Origin: Carposina sasakii | Lineage: Eukaryota > Arthropoda > Insecta > Lepidoptera > Carposinidae | DNA length: 64,000 bases | Direction: 5' to 3' | NCBI GenBank assembly: GCA_014607495.2 | Contig: CP053160.1 | Coordinates: 5,890,001 to 5,954,000 of the forward strand | Part shown: positions 32,430 through 45,724 of the stretch, piece after piece | Position numbering within the stretch: position 1 is the first letter of the stretch | Layout of the letters: each line of letters opens with the position of its first letter | Notes under the pieces: generated by a model | Told to the model about the DNA's origin: nothing | Databases searched by the model: none | What the model saw: only the letters and a program-made list of their open reading frames with translations | Program-made: the position numbers and the translations under genes

Positions 32430-32982
32430 TCAATTTACCCCGAAGACGCCGTCAATTTCATCAACGATAATAATCTCATCATACGGTAGCAAAATCTGTC
32501 CGTTTCCCAGTGGATTACATCCGACGAGAATCGGGGCTCCATGGTCGTCCGACTCCGTCTGCTCGGCTGGCACAGATAGACTACGTTCACGGCAGTCGCA
32601 CGAGGGCGTTCTTGCTTCGAGCACGTCGCGTCGCGCCTTTCTATAAAACGATCTTAGCACGCGATATTTCGCGAGAATACGATGTTTCTGTCCGGTCAGC
32701 CAGTGTAGTTTTAAACCGCCGGCTTTCTACAACGGTATACCCCCAACTGCCTTGACTTGCAGCCGTTACGCTGACATGTTTCTTCTTCGCGCCATTGTTT
32801 ACCAGTGGATCCAAGTTTTCTTGAACTGAACCGCGTGAATGCGCAGCAGGCAGCAGCTGAAGGATTGCGAAACTGTACAAGTGAAGTTTATAAATACATT
32901 GGCACTAGTGCAGAGTGACGCTCGTCCGAGATGTGTTCTTGCAGCAAATTCTACGACTTTTGGAAGAACTCTTGCGGAGCAG
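32430..32982 (+). promoter_or_regulatory. GC-rich promoter-like island with TATA box and candidate first exon
   Basis: This 550-base block is clearly GC- and CpG-richer than its flanks. It contains 'ctATAAAAcg' at 32641-32650, which could place a start site near 32670. From there a leader would run to 'gcggagcag|gtgaga' at 32982/32983. An ATG frame from 32839 is open to that donor (48 codons, MRSRQQLKDCETVQVKF...) but ends in phase 0, unlike the E1-E4 exons. It would thus be either a noncoding leader of the same gene or part of a different one. Confidence 0.3.
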
Positions 32983-32999
32983 GTGAGAAACAGACTTCG

Positions 33000-35900
33000 C
33001 ATATCCCCTCATCTCCTTAGGCTAATGATAGTGATTAGTCATTACTCATTCGTCCTTTAAATGACCGGTTTGGCCAAGTTGCTACAAGGCTTATAACTAA
33101 CCGTCAAGTCCTAGGAGCTGTATCGGATACAAATATGTTTGTATTCACATTTGTATTGTAATATCGTTTACCCTTGTCTTAAGATTAAGTACGTTAAGCT
33201 ATTTCCGACAAATATAATACCCGATCATATAGAGGAGCCAATTCAATGTTTATAATATTCAAGCCTGTGAAATCGCCAGCAAGCCGCATTTCGATTAAGT
33301 CAGCCAGCCGAAGAGAAATCGATTCGTTAATAACTGTCCACTATAAACGGACCGGACTATTATGCTGCCGCCGCTATTATACTGTACAATAAACTTTCTT
33401 CTGTAGTATTCCAAGTCGTGAAAATAGCATTTTTCAGCTAGGTGCGATTGCTATCTCGGATCGACATTTACGACTTGGCTTATAATTAACTCGGTGCCCG
33501 TAGTTTTATGGATTTCTATAAAATTAAGCCGGTTTAGTAAAATAAAACAATATTTGTTTACAGCTCTACGCAATCGAGATGATAATGCTAACTAAACATG
33601 TCAAGGTATTATATGAAACAACTACAGATACATTAACGGAATATGTGGATAATAACGTGAAGTAAATCGCACTTTCGTTTAGATTTCGAGACAAAACCAA
33701 CAGTGAACAGAACAATATTGCAAAAACGTTTAGCTTAGCGAGGAGAATGTATAGCGTAAGAGGCAAGGTCGCCGCCGAGTACTCGTGTATGGATGAACAA
33801 TATTTTCATATCCAGTTATTCTGCCCCCTGTCTTGCCTGCATTTGCCAAAGACCCAAGGTTCTACTAAGCACGACCCTGTTTCGCAGCATGACGTTAATC
33901 TCTATAGAGGTGCCCTTAACACATGGCTTCGTATACTATATTGTAAATGATACACAATGTTAAGGTCATCTTTTATTGAACTTCGAAATTGCCCTTCACG
34001 TGAAACGGCCCAATTGTTATTTTTATGAAAATATAATACCTTCTTAAGGACTTGGACTTAAATACTTGTTTAAATTATTTGGATTTAAACTTTAAAGACA
34101 TGTCAAGTCAATAATTTAAAAAATATCATTTTTAAAATGAATAGATCTTTGGACGTATCTCTGCGGTACCATACCTAGATTATAATAACGAGAGAAAAAT
34201 AATGTGAGGTTCTTCCATTTTACCACAGTAGAATAGATAAAACGAAGACTCCGCTGTGATGCTGACGAAACTTGACATTCACCATCGCTTTTGCAACAAT
34301 TTTAGTCACTCATAAAATACTTGATTTCATTCAAGGAGATTCAGCAGGCAAATGTCGATTTCTCACAGGTTTGATCTAAGTCCTTATCCACTGCATCATG
34401 TTACACCTTGACACCTTTGTCGCCAAGACTCCGGTAATATAATACAACATATTTTGTTTCCCACATTCATTGATGTTGTGTTTTGCAGCAATAACAATGG
34501 ATTTGCGAATGGCGGACTTGCATATTTTAAAATTAACAGTATTTTGTTAGACTTAGATTTTGGTATAAAAAATGAATTACCTATAGTTTGTCTACCCACG
34601 AGCACGTTTGCTACCTTCAAAGATGGTAGAGTGCATTTAAACAAATAGTTCCTTTGGCAGATGGCGCTAGTTACTATGTGTATGACTACATTATCGGTAT
34701 TACTTCATACAAAAAATATTAGTTCCAAAATCAGGCATAGGAGTTATTCTATGAAACGGGCTCTAAAGGATTTTCCCCTGTTACCCTCATAAAATTGCAA
34801 AACTAGCTATATGGCAGCGGTGACCATGAAGGTAGACGTTAATATGATAAAAAAATATACTTGTATGAAGCCGTTAGCGGCCGGCATGTTATAGGTATGA
34901 TGAATCACAGTTGCAAATTATAGGTTTTATCCTCATCGCAACTAATCTAATAAAGGCACGTAAGTCTTTGTGATATAACGACTTCATGTTTAGACTTGGA
35001 ATGGTTTCTTCAATGTTCATTTTGGTAAATCTACCTATAGAATATGTAGAGATAAATGTAGATAGATTTGTTTGTAAACGTTAGTACACTACTTACTGTT
35101 TTGATACTGGTAAAGAAACAGCGCAGAGCAGGGATGTCGTAAAAGAAATCACACAATGGGTTGTAATTACTAGATATAGTAGGCTTGCTCTACACATACA
35201 CGTCTATACTCTATCAAAGTCAACTTTGGCAAAAATAAAGTTAATGCAGAATACCGTTTCAAATTGCATAAACCAGTGTGTGAAAACGGCATTTATAACT
35301 GAAAGAACATGGCCGCCCTTGCCAATTACTTGCAAGTCTTCACTTACATAGTATTCGAAATGGGTCAGTTACATAACGTGGTTTTCCAGCTACTTCCTGA
35401 ATTTAATCTTCGTTAAAGGAAACTCCATTGTTTGGTGCAGTAACAACACCTTTGCATATAATCTGCGATAATATATGCAGTAATTCTTTAAAGATAGGCT
35501 CTGCCTTATGCGGTAGATATAAAGTTTAGTTTCTGTTGTAACTGGCACCATAATAATTATTGTTTGTGTGCGGTTATGAGTTATGATGGTATAGTGAGAC
35601 GTGTCTTGCATCTTACTATTTTATTGCATTACGAATTTGTCTAAACGTATTTCAAATATCTTTTCAAAAACAATTTATTATTTCAGGATAACTTTCCATG
35701 AAGACATGATTAACCAGTTTGGATAAAACATTTTAATTACCTTATTTCATTCAGTTAGACATACATAGTACTCGTATATACGTTTGAAATGGAAGCACAT
35801 CTTGTATTAGATTATTTGGTTTGCTAAAGTCGCTATTCTCTTACTATGTAGACTGGGCTGATTTATAGTTCTCCAATTGGTAGTTCACTTAGACTTATAA

Positions 35901-36895
35901 TTCTCGCACTTTGACAGGCCAACGCCCATTCGGGTTCGTTCTTAAGCGAGACTAATCGTCCATTTCCATTATTGTAGATCACAACAATAACAAGACTTCC
36001 ATTTTATATCGCTTGTTGGCTATCTATGTTTCTATGAAGTTTCCAAGGCCTCCAACTTCATCAATGTGTTGCATATCATGAAAGTATTTTCTTCAAGTCT
36101 GTATTTATATTTACTTAAGTAGGATAGTATGTTTCAAAGATTTTTACGGGTTACTAGGGCCTCGAACAATTGAAATCACATATTAATATTAATAGCTTGC
36201 CAGATTTTCCTCGGTCTTTGTTCTAAAAGTCTGTATTACTTACACGTTACCTAAATTTCGACCGATTCCGTACTTTACGACAAGTCGTTAAGGTATATGA
36301 CACGAGGCGTTTAATGGAAAATGAAACAATAGGTGAAGTAAGTACAGTTTTATTCTTTTATTGCCAATAACTGTTACTGCTGTAGGTTTACTTATATGGT
36401 GATGACAATGACAATTTATCAGGCCATTAATGATTACGTTTTGCTTTCTAAATTATCCAAAAGAAAGAGACAAAAATAACGCTGTATTTAATATTGATGG
36501 CAAAAAACAAGGTTTAAATAATATCTAAAGTGTTCTTTGTTGTGGTCATTATCATTATATTCAAAATAGACTGAGTTTAAGATTAAAGATATCTAACAAA
36601 GTTTAGTTTATTTTTAACTGTTCGCGGATATTTGAGGTTTTGCAAACTTCGCTCGACCACTCAAGGCTGTGTACTTTGTCAACAAACTACTGCAACCGTA
36701 TTGACTGGGTATTTCGTTTGAAAAAATTCAAGGTGCTGACAACCGAATAATAAGCTATTCGCTAATCGCCTAAAAGCGACCTCGCCTATTATAAAATATA
36801 TTGTTACTAGGTCTGTTTTATTTTCTAATTTAATTGAATTCACAATTTTTCTGTGTATTTCTCAGTTCACTTCTAAACCATGCATGCATCATCTT
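33000..36895. other. Intronic/intergenic, nothing recognised
   Basis: No coding exon or recurring repeat is evident. Short frames near 34454 and 35390 have no recognisable motifs. Confidence 0.4.
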
Positions 36896-37185
36896 TTTAA
36901 TATATAAAAAATCCGTGTCACTGTGTATGTTCCGAATAAACTCAAAAACGAGTCAACTGATATTCATGAAAATTGGCATATATATGTAATTTGGTCCAAC
37001 TTAGATGATAGGATAGTTATTATTTAAATTAATGGTCTTAATAACTAATAATTAATAAAAAACTGATCATCAACGTTGGTTGTTGTTATTAATCGTACGT
37101 TCCATAAGTCTGCAACAGATGGCGCCTTCTGAATTCTTCTGTCTTTTCTGCAGTCCACGCGGACGGAGTCGCGGGCGTCCGCTAT
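36896..37185 (+). mobile_element. RTE-related tail, different body
   Basis: It ends 'ccacgcggacggagtcgcgg' and 'gcgtccgctata', the RTE-type terminus. The body ('atccgtgtcactgtgtatg', 'aaactcaaaaacgagtcaac') differs from the other copies. Confidence 0.5.
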
Positions 37186-37865
37186 AAGAGATAATTTTTC
37201 TGACCATTACATACAGATCAAATGTTGTGATTTTTCAATGCTTCATGTGGAGTATTATTATTTAAATCGTTAATTAACCAATCATTAACTACTCAGTCAT
37301 CTGAACGCAATCACTCTAATTTAATATTCGTTCAACTTAAATTAACTTCATTGGGTATGGTTATAACTGTGGCTTGCATCATTCTAGTAATATTTATTTC
37401 ATCTCATGTTATGATTGAGTGTCTTCATTTTATGATAAAATTCATGTCACATACTGTTGTTGAAACTATTCTAAAGTCTCTTAGAAGCCCCACATTTTAT
37501 GAAGTCAAACTAGATGGATGATTCTAAAATGACAAATATTGCATTGGTTGTGCCTTGAAGGTCTCTTTCCTTACCATATTGTACCTAGATACTGCGTGTC
37601 GTCGGTCACGGATACTCACGATAGATAATACTCGTAGTCAACTGAAGATCTTCAATGAAAGTTGTCTACTCTTTCTGATATAAGTGTTGAGAGAAGAGCA
37701 GTTATGGTTTTCTTTTTTTATGGTCACAAGTGAGCTTAAGTATTGAGTATTGGCTCCAATATCATCTGCTTAATATTTTTCAGTGAATATCCGAGTAATC
37801 CTAGTTGTTCATGTGTTTTTTAGACTAGAGCCTAATTAATACTACTAGTGACTTTGAGTGAAATA

Positions 37866-37905
37866 ATGATTTGTGTGCGGTGGTTCTACATAACAATACA
37901 TTCAA
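37866..37905 (+). CDS. Weak candidate first exon, phase 1
   Basis: ATG ATT TGT ... TCA A|GTAAGT encodes MICVRWFYITIHS plus one base, again phase 1. The leftover base is A rather than G and the flanks show no promoter or composition change, so chance is a fair alternative. Confidence 0.2.
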
Positions 37906-38269
37906 GTAAGTAACATTTATAATTTTAGCGGTAGGTTCAACACTTTTTAACCCGTTACATAACGGATTCCTTTAAAAGTTACGTGTCATGCTAACTGCAA
38001 CTATACCTCATACCTGCTTCCAAAGTCCCGCGAATTTTTATGAAACTCCATAAAATAAATGAGACAGTGTTAGAATTACAAATGCACTGGCGCCTGTATG
38101 AGAGGATTTATTACTAGAACGAAGTATAGGGCGGTGCGGCAATAATGCGGTTGTATGAAATTACATATATCCAATCCAATACACAATATTGTAAAAACAA
38201 CTACAGTATTATCGATTATGTCACTATGTAGGATACGAACATATATGATCTGTTAAATTGATTAGGTTA

Positions 38270-38284
38270 TTTATTAAATTTATT
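38270..38284 (-). promoter_or_regulatory. Two AATAAA poly(A) signals after the small frame
   Basis: AATAAA occurs on the minus strand at 38284-38279 and 38275-38270, 34 and 43 bases past the stop codon of the 38318-38488 frame. Confidence 0.4.
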
Positions 38285-38317
38285 AAATTACTATATTGTT
38301 TGTTATTGTTGTTCGTG

Positions 38318-38488
38318 TCAGAAACTTCCCTTGTTCGTGATAACATGATCACGTTCCCCCTTTACAAGATCTGTTATTTCCCCTGCTGTTAAATCGCCAT
38401 CAAGCATGATTTCGCTGTGGCAGCTAAGCTTTCCTGTATATATCAATTCTTCACCGGTGTTAAGTAGGATGGCATTATCAGGAGGCAT
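38318..38488 (-). CDS. Small protein of 56 residues, unknown
   Basis: A frame from ATG (38488) to TGA (38318) begins MPPDNAILLNTGEELIYTGK and ends with a charged stretch (DLVKGERDHVITNKGSF). At roughly 45% GC it stands out from flanks of about 25-30%, its codon use looks coding, and two AATAAA signals follow the stop. Upstream the frame is closed by a TAA four codons before the ATG. An AG directly before the ATG would also allow it to be a last exon joined to an upstream exon. There is no signal peptide, membrane segment or cysteine motif. I do not recognise the family; a domesticated or transferred fragment is possible. Confidence 0.4.
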   Translation of the reverse strand: MPPDNAILLNTGEELIYTGKLSCHSEIMLDGDLTAGEITDLVKGERDHVITNKGSF

Positions 38489-40315
38489 CTTATAACAAAA
38501 TTATGATTGGTCTGATTAAAATATCTTGTTAGCTCTATTAATGGCACTTAGCAGCAAGCTACTTAACATGTACCTAATGAAAAAAAGAGGTTCATTGTCT
38601 GTATAATTCTCTAACAAACTTAGCCCTTAAAATTAGATTATAATATACGAAGCACTGACGTCACTTTGATGTCTCTATCATCAGCTAGTTACCCTTCGTC
38701 TATTGGCTCATATCGACAAACTGTCACAAGATTAAGTAACCGACGACGTGTTCGCTAAGTATAGGGCAGTTAGTGGCTTAGTTCATGCAAATTTTGTATG
38801 TGGAATTTTATTATCCGGGAAAATTCAAGTTCAATGTAACATTAAACTTAATAATATAACCCCATTACACATAGGTATATAGTAGAAGATAAGCATAGAC
38901 AATTTGTGCTATTTGATAAGGCGTCCGCCGGGGAATCCACGCCATTTCCTCAATAACACAGGATTTGGAGCGGCCATTAAGTTCTATAATCTCGTCGGTC
39001 CTTTACGTGGTTGTTTATCATCTTATTGCTTTATTGTTCACAATTATTATTACCCTAGTTATTACCATATTACCTTATCTGTCGTAGATATTTCTGGATA
39101 ACGTAATGCATAGAAACATTAGTTGCTGTTTGTATTGATGCTTTTTAAATGACGCGACGCTGCCGTCGTCGTTTGTTTGTTTTACAAATTGAGTTTTACT
39201 ACACACCGCAGTAATTTAGTTAATTTGTATGTTCTTAAGGAACGTCTTGTGGTCAAATTTATTAATATTACTAACATTTTGAAATGGATCCATGAATTTC
39301 ACAACTAAGTCCATATGAATGTTAACTCCACTCTATTATTAATAATTAAAAATATTATTAATATTGCATAATTTTGTCAATGCTATTATATAAATTTATC
39401 TAAACATTGCGATATGTAATTGAAAAACTGCATATTTTACGTAGGTACGCCATAATATTTACAGTAAAACTATGTATAACATTTCTTATCGTGTGCGATT
39501 TTTGTTCTTCGTCCGATACGCTTAACTAATGTTTTGTAGAACGGAAATATTTTATTTTTCAATAATGGTATGTTTAAAATATAAAGCAGTATTAACCTGC
39601 AATCGGTCACACTCGAGAGGTTCATCGATAGGTCGTTCGCTTGAAATCTATTCGAGATACTTGTATAATTCATTTGTCGCGCCAGATCACGCTTGGCTTT
39701 GTACCCGACTCTATTTCAGTATTTACATTTACCAAACTTATTGAATAAGTATAACGGGTTTATTTTTTTTGCCAGTGAGCCCTTTAACCTATAAATCAGA
39801 TAAACAAGTACGTATCTCCAGTAATTAGAATGTCACTAAAGAGAGGCACTTTAAATTCCATACTTGTAATGGCAATTCGATAATAAATAAATTTTATTTA
39901 AGATAAAAACCAATACTCTCGTACAATCCTCTTATCCTGAAAGAGATCTTGTGTATTTCTAAATATACACAAAATGATATAAATAAAATTAAACGTGCTC
40001 ACCAAACAAATCGAACGTGTAATGTAGGTAGGTATAGAAATTTCGTAAGATTTATTTTTACACGAAACATCTGCACCGCTTGATCATGACCCAAATAATA
40101 TCAAAAACTTCAGGTCTGCAACTGATTTGTATATTTTTTTGAAATAAACAATATTGTTTCATTTCAACCATAATGAAACAATTAAATTCATATTACATAT
40201 TTCATTACATTTGTTATTTAGTAACTTTCTATTAGTCCCACTTAATCTTCTTCTCGTAATACCATCTAGTTAACTTCCCTTTAACATAAGATTAGGTAGA
40301 TGATAGTACACAAAT
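38489..40315. other. Intronic/intergenic, nothing recognised
   Basis: Mostly AT-rich. A CRE-like TGACGTCA at about 38656 stands alone with no exon nearby. Confidence 0.4.
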
Positions 40316-40785
40316 CCCAACTAATATTATAAATGCGAAAGTAACTCTGTCTGTCTGTCTGTTACGCTTTCCCGCTTAAACCTCGCAACCGATTTTGATG
40401 AAATTTGGTACAGACAATCTTTAGACCCTGAGACAGAACATAGGCTACTTTTTATTTCGAAAAAAAGGGATGAAGGGGTTGAAATAGAGGTTGAAAGTTT
40501 GTATGGGATTTCTTAATTTTAAAAGATAAAACCATGAAACTTTATATTTAAGCACTTGATAAGAAATCATTAAACATTTGTTCTAGCATTTTTGAAATTT
40601 CGACCAGCTAAGGGGTGAAATAAGGGTTGAAAGTTAGTATGCAAGTTCGTCAAATATCACGTCATGACAGGTCCCACTTAACATATAGGCTACTTTTTAT
40701 CCCGGGAAAATGTTTTTATCCCGGATAATTTCGACATTTTGTTTTTTCTGTAGTCCACGCGGACGGAGTCGCGAGCGTCCACTAG
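40316..40785 (+). mobile_element. RTE-type LINE tail, copy 4
   Basis: It starts 'ccaactaatattataaatgc' and 'gaaagtaactctgtctgtct', holds 'gaaatttggtacagacaat' and ends 'cacgcggacggagtcgcgag' with 'cgtccactagt'. It joins the start of one tail subfamily to the end of the 5598-5905 type and is noncoding. Confidence 0.7.
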
Positions 40786-41151
40786 TAATCTATAAAGGAG
40801 ACCTTTTTCGATAACTAAGGGAAAAGATAAAACCTACAGTTACTTAAAATCTTAAAACCAACTAAGAGAACTAGATTCTATATACATTGCCTCGCTCTTG
40901 ATCTTGTATAAATTAGTTATTTCCCTTTGGCTAACCTTTTAAAACGACACGTAGTTTTGGTTGTAAAAGATGAAAATAAAAACTCACTAAAATCCAATAA
41001 AGAATCACTCCTAGTTTACAAGGTGATAGGTTTACTTCAGCTATGATCATGTCATGCATCTGTTCTTGGTCCCTCTCCAAACCTCAGACATTTTTATCTA
41101 TTGTTTAAAAGGACGTCCACTGCTGCTCTACCCCAGTCATTATATAAGTGA

Positions 41152-41154
<3 letters not shown>

Positions 41155-41230
<76 letters not shown>

Positions 41231-41235
41231 TATAT
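41155..41235. repeat. (TA)n microsatellite
   Basis: About 80 bases of TA repeats with one TG interruption near 41211. Confidence 0.95.
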
Positions 41236-43983
41236 GCGTGCGATATAATATAACTACAAGCTATTATTTTAATTACTAGCTACCTACCTTTACAAATTAC
41301 CACTAAGTAAATGGTATCATTCAACAAAGTCCTTGTACATTAATTTCAATTCTATGTCGAAACATGTGATTCAATAAAACATAGATTTAGCAGTCGTCGT
41401 GGTTCTCAATTAGATGCATCACTCTACTTGCCATGTGACTTAAATTGTGATTGGCGTACACTGAATTTAAATCTTGATCAAATTGAACAATCTACAGTAT
41501 TTGCAAGCGCATAACTTGGTTTTATTATCACTATGTAAGTAAATAATTGTATCCAGTTTCTGTTAAATGTAATGGAAGACATACGTACACTATGTAAATA
41601 GTGGAAAGACAAATAAACACAATAATAAATGTGCAAAAATAATGTCTTATAGTGTATCTAAAAGATAACTATATCAGCAAATATCTCTACGTGTCACATA
41701 ACCGCTAGGTGCTTTAGGTAGAGTTTACTATAAGTGTGGTCCTCTCTTGTCACATTCGCTGTTAAGCAGTGTTAGTTGTAAGCCCATTTGATTGATCAGT
41801 AGTTAAGCTTACTATTATTTAAACACGTTGTAAATGCTATCATGATAGACGTTTATTTTTAACTAATAGATTAATTAGTAAGCAACAATTTTCTCTTAGA
41901 CATCATCATTTTCGAAGAATACCTTTTGATTTCTAAAAGCGGCAATAAAGTATTTAAAATGGAATTTAAATTATTACACCGCCAAAAAATGTCAACCGGA
42001 AAATCCACAATAAAAAATTGCCAACGTAGGTATACGTAAAAAATATGATTTAGCGTGATAGAGAGAGAGACACAATTTAGTTTTTTCAATTCAAGGGGTA
42101 CCTTTAAAACTTTGGTAGCTAAATTACATTTTATTCAGTAATTCGAGATGCTCTATTTATTTAGTATTTTTCTACTAATAGCCATAATTAAGATAGCATT
42201 ATCAGTAGCTTTCAATTATTTGTCATCGTTCTTGTCGTTCATCTCTCTTTTAACCTTTAAACGGAAAGGTAATAATGCATTTTGAATGGCTAGTATTATG
42301 CTGACAATGGCAGTGAAAGTAGGTAGCAACATTTGAATACACTACTTTCCTTTTTATCCATACAACATAGAATTAGACAGTTGACAAATTACAAATAATT
42401 TATTTGCGTATGTTGACAATTTGTATATCCAAATATTATCTGTTATAGGTACATTAGTACTGTCATGCAACTCCATGCGCGTAGAAGAAGCTCCTAAAGC
42501 TATTTTTAGGAAGTCCCTGAAATAAAAATATCCCGGCATAAAAACAGGAATATTATCTTGCCTTGCTTTGCTATTATTAGGTTTCCCCAATAGTTTTCCT
42601 AAAACACGTAGCTGGAGATTTTTCATACCCTATTAATCGGACGGCATGCATATGTAAACAAAAGTCAAAATTAGCAATGGCCAATGTCAAAGTAAAAAAC
42701 GTAAACAATACGCTATCTCACGTACTCATCCAATTTGTAGTAAGAAATCCCCTATCAATTGTTATACGTCTGTGTATTGATTGTCACGTGTATGAAAATA
42801 GTGTCGCAATGGGTCATGTCTGCCAAGATATCTGTGAAACCGAGACTAATTTATGTCAAAAACAAAGAAAATTTAATTGACCACTAATCATTTACCAGCT
42901 TGAGTAACTGTTAGTGACGCGACGCTTACCTAACTCCTGCTTGGCATTTTAAAACTGTACATAAAAATAGAGTAATAGTAAGTATAGAAATGGGGCGCAT
43001 GTTAACAGCTAGGCAGATTGACTGCGCGAATGTACGAAATCTTTAAACATCGTCTCCACGGAGGTATAAGCAACTTGTTTAAGATTTAAGCAACTTCTGT
43101 ATCTAGGTATAGCTTAAATACTTCAATAGAAGATGGTAGTCGGTCTTAGACGTTACTCGAAATTATTACACAACACAGAACGGGTTTACGTTTTCTGAAA
43201 ATAAATATCCGGAAAATCCACAATTAAAAATTGTCAACGTCATTTAAATTCCGTTTTATCTCTACGCCAATATTTTCGTCCTCATAAAATTTATCTAAAA
43301 ATTATTATAAAACTGTTCCAAAAATAATAATCTCAGAGGTATAACAGCTAAGCTCTCTTCATAAATGTATTATTATAACTGTGGAACCAGGTCATTCAGT
43401 TAATGTGAATAAAAAGCATCGAGGCAGTCATATACTTAGTAGCGCGGTGTATAATTTGTGCTATACAGCTAGTCTAACAAACACTACTAACTATAGGTGT
43501 TCGTGTCAGTCCCACGTTCTCAATCAGTTTTTCATTTTCACTAAAATGATGGAGTTCCGGTAGAAGTTGTTTTCTTTGTTATGATATTTATCACATTATA
43601 CTGGTGTACTTACCTAGTTTTATTCAAGCGTTTGTGTTTTTCTGTGACATACGTGCTGTGGGATTTATGGCCTGGTAACATGTTATAAAAAATAGCCAAC
43701 CACTCGTTTGTGTTTCACAAGTTTATGGCGTGGCAATGTCATATCAGAGTTAATTGCGTACAGTAAAATGTTACTTTGAAATAAACTAATTACGCGGAAA
43801 TTGAGTGGAATATACAAATTGGTTCGTTCAACTACCTTCTTAGTTCTGAGCTTGCCGTGTCCGAGTTTGGCAAGGGACTCTACTAGGTCTACCTATATAT
43901 TGTATAGTCTTAGATTTTTTTTTCACATTTTTAAAGTATGAAAATTCCTCTCCATAATATATGTGACAAGTGGATAGGTTACA
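41236..43983. other. Intronic/intergenic, nothing recognised
   Basis: No supported exon. Frames of 60-90 codons at 41871, 42354 and 42677 lack any recognisable motif. Confidence 0.4.
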
Positions 43984-44480
43984 CAGGGTGTGGGAATGTA
44001 CAGCACAGGCAGCCAGGCAAATACTGAAATGCTGAATAAGTACCATTGTGTTGAGTTATACGATAGTGTTATTACTCGCAGGAAATGTATTTTTGATTTG
44101 ATTACCTACTCGTATCAGTAATCCTTGCTCTCCGCGCCAATTGTATCGGGAGATACTGTCACTAAATTAAATGGGCTTATTGGTTATTGTGTGACACTTG
44201 CTGCTTTTTGGCACATCTATGATTCTCCATTAGGGTTGATCAGTTATTTGAACTTTGTTGAGGTCATCTTTTTTTTTAAATCATTTTTTGGTTAAAATTT
44301 TATTTTTAATTCATTATCCAAGGCCTACTAAAACGAACTAAACTAATTTTTTTCCTGAAAATATGAAAAAAAGTCGAAAATTTTTGGAATTTTCCTGCTA
44401 AAATGTTCAGAGTTTTCCGCCTCAGAACCATGGTCAGAAGTCATTGTATCAATATTTGCCTGGCTGTCACAAACACCCTG
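43984..44480. mobile_element. DNA element with CAGGGTGT termini and subterminal repeats
   Basis: The left end CAGGGTGTG...CAGCCAGGCAAATA mirrors the right end TATTTGCCTGGCTG...ACACCCTG, followed by TA at 44481. The left flank is not TA. It is about 497 bp long and has no transposase. Confidence 0.65.
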
Positions 44481-45457
44481 TATACTATTCACATCTTAAA
44501 ACAATTCTTAAAACAATCTTGGCTGTTGTCTATGCAAGTGAGATATGAAGCCGGACGTTGATGATTGCTGTCTTTGAGGCTTTCTTTCTTCTATGTCATA
44601 CATAATTCCTTGTTTGTCTTACATAATGTCTGCCTTTTACAGCAACTTCCTGAAGGTTACAACCGGTTAATTGCCCTGTAACCTTTAGGACGCCGAAGGG
44701 CACGAGGGTACAAGTAACTCCGTTCATTGTACCTATTCTAACAATACCTTAGCATTCATTTTCACTCCATTACAATAATGAATTAAAATTGTGTAATTAA
44801 TCACGATTTGCCTATTTAGGTAAAAAAAAATTATTAAGGATAATAGCGGACTTTGTCCAATTTCAAAATTAGGAATTTTAATAAGTCAAAGCAAATCAAT
44901 AAACTACCTATTCACCTTACTATGATATACCTGGCGTGTATTTGAGTAGCTACTAAGACATAAAGATCTATCACTATTAACATTGGAATCGTACATGATC
45001 AGATTGAACCTAAGTATAGAGGAATAATATTTCATGAGTGCAAATGTCATACTAACAGTTTCGACTGATTTCGTGCCTCACAATTCCAGTCCTTGACTTA
45101 GATTCTATATTAATGTACCTGTATTGTAACGTGTAATTCAATCTTAGTTCAAGGACTAAGTGAGGCACCGAAAAGTCTAATGGTGCATCGAACTGTCATT
45201 AGCGTAGCCTAAGGGTACATTAAAAATGGATGGATTAAAAATGGATGGATCGCGTGACCGCTTACAGGCGAAGGTAAATTAGCTTGAAAATCCTTCTTCT
45301 ACCCTTTTAACGTGGCCTACAGAACTGCGCATTGAAAATATGGGGAAAACCTTGTTGCGGGATATATATCGCATACTTATGAAGCATGTAACTATGTATA
45401 GTATAGTACTCTTTTTTCTAGATAAAACAACCTTTATGCATGTAACCTCTGTAGGTG
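44481..45457. other. Intronic/intergenic, nothing recognised
   Basis: No frame or repeat could be supported. Confidence 0.4.
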
Positions 45458-45724
45458 TATAAGGTGTTTTCAAAATTAATGTTTTGCTTTTGACATGAAA
45501 CTAGGTAGGCAAAAAGAAACAACATTCACTATGAGGCCAACTCCGAAATAATGAAAAAAAAAACTGCTGTTCCATACATTTCAGTGCAGTAATTATTCAA
45601 GATTGTATGGAACAGCTGTGTTTTTTTCACTATTTCGGAGTTGGCTCCATAGTGAAAGTTGTTTCTTTTTACCAACCTAAGTTTCGTATCAAAAGCAAAT
45701 CAATAATTTTGAAAACACCTTATA
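45458..45724. mobile_element. Full palindromic TA-inserting MITE
   Basis: It starts TATAAGGTGTTTTCAAAATTA and ends with the near-complement ('aattttgaaaacaccttata'). The arms stay complementary toward the centre ('ggccaactccgaaata' against 'tatttcggagttggct'). It is 267 bp, probably a mariner derivative. Confidence 0.8.

Noticed and set aside
36314..36337. ATG GAA AAT GAA ACA ATA GGT GAA|GTAAGT as another first exon
   Set aside because: Eight codons in phase 0, with no promoter features or composition change; probably chance.
41054..41248. 64-codon frame ending in repeated YI
   Set aside because: Translation of the (TA)n microsatellite.
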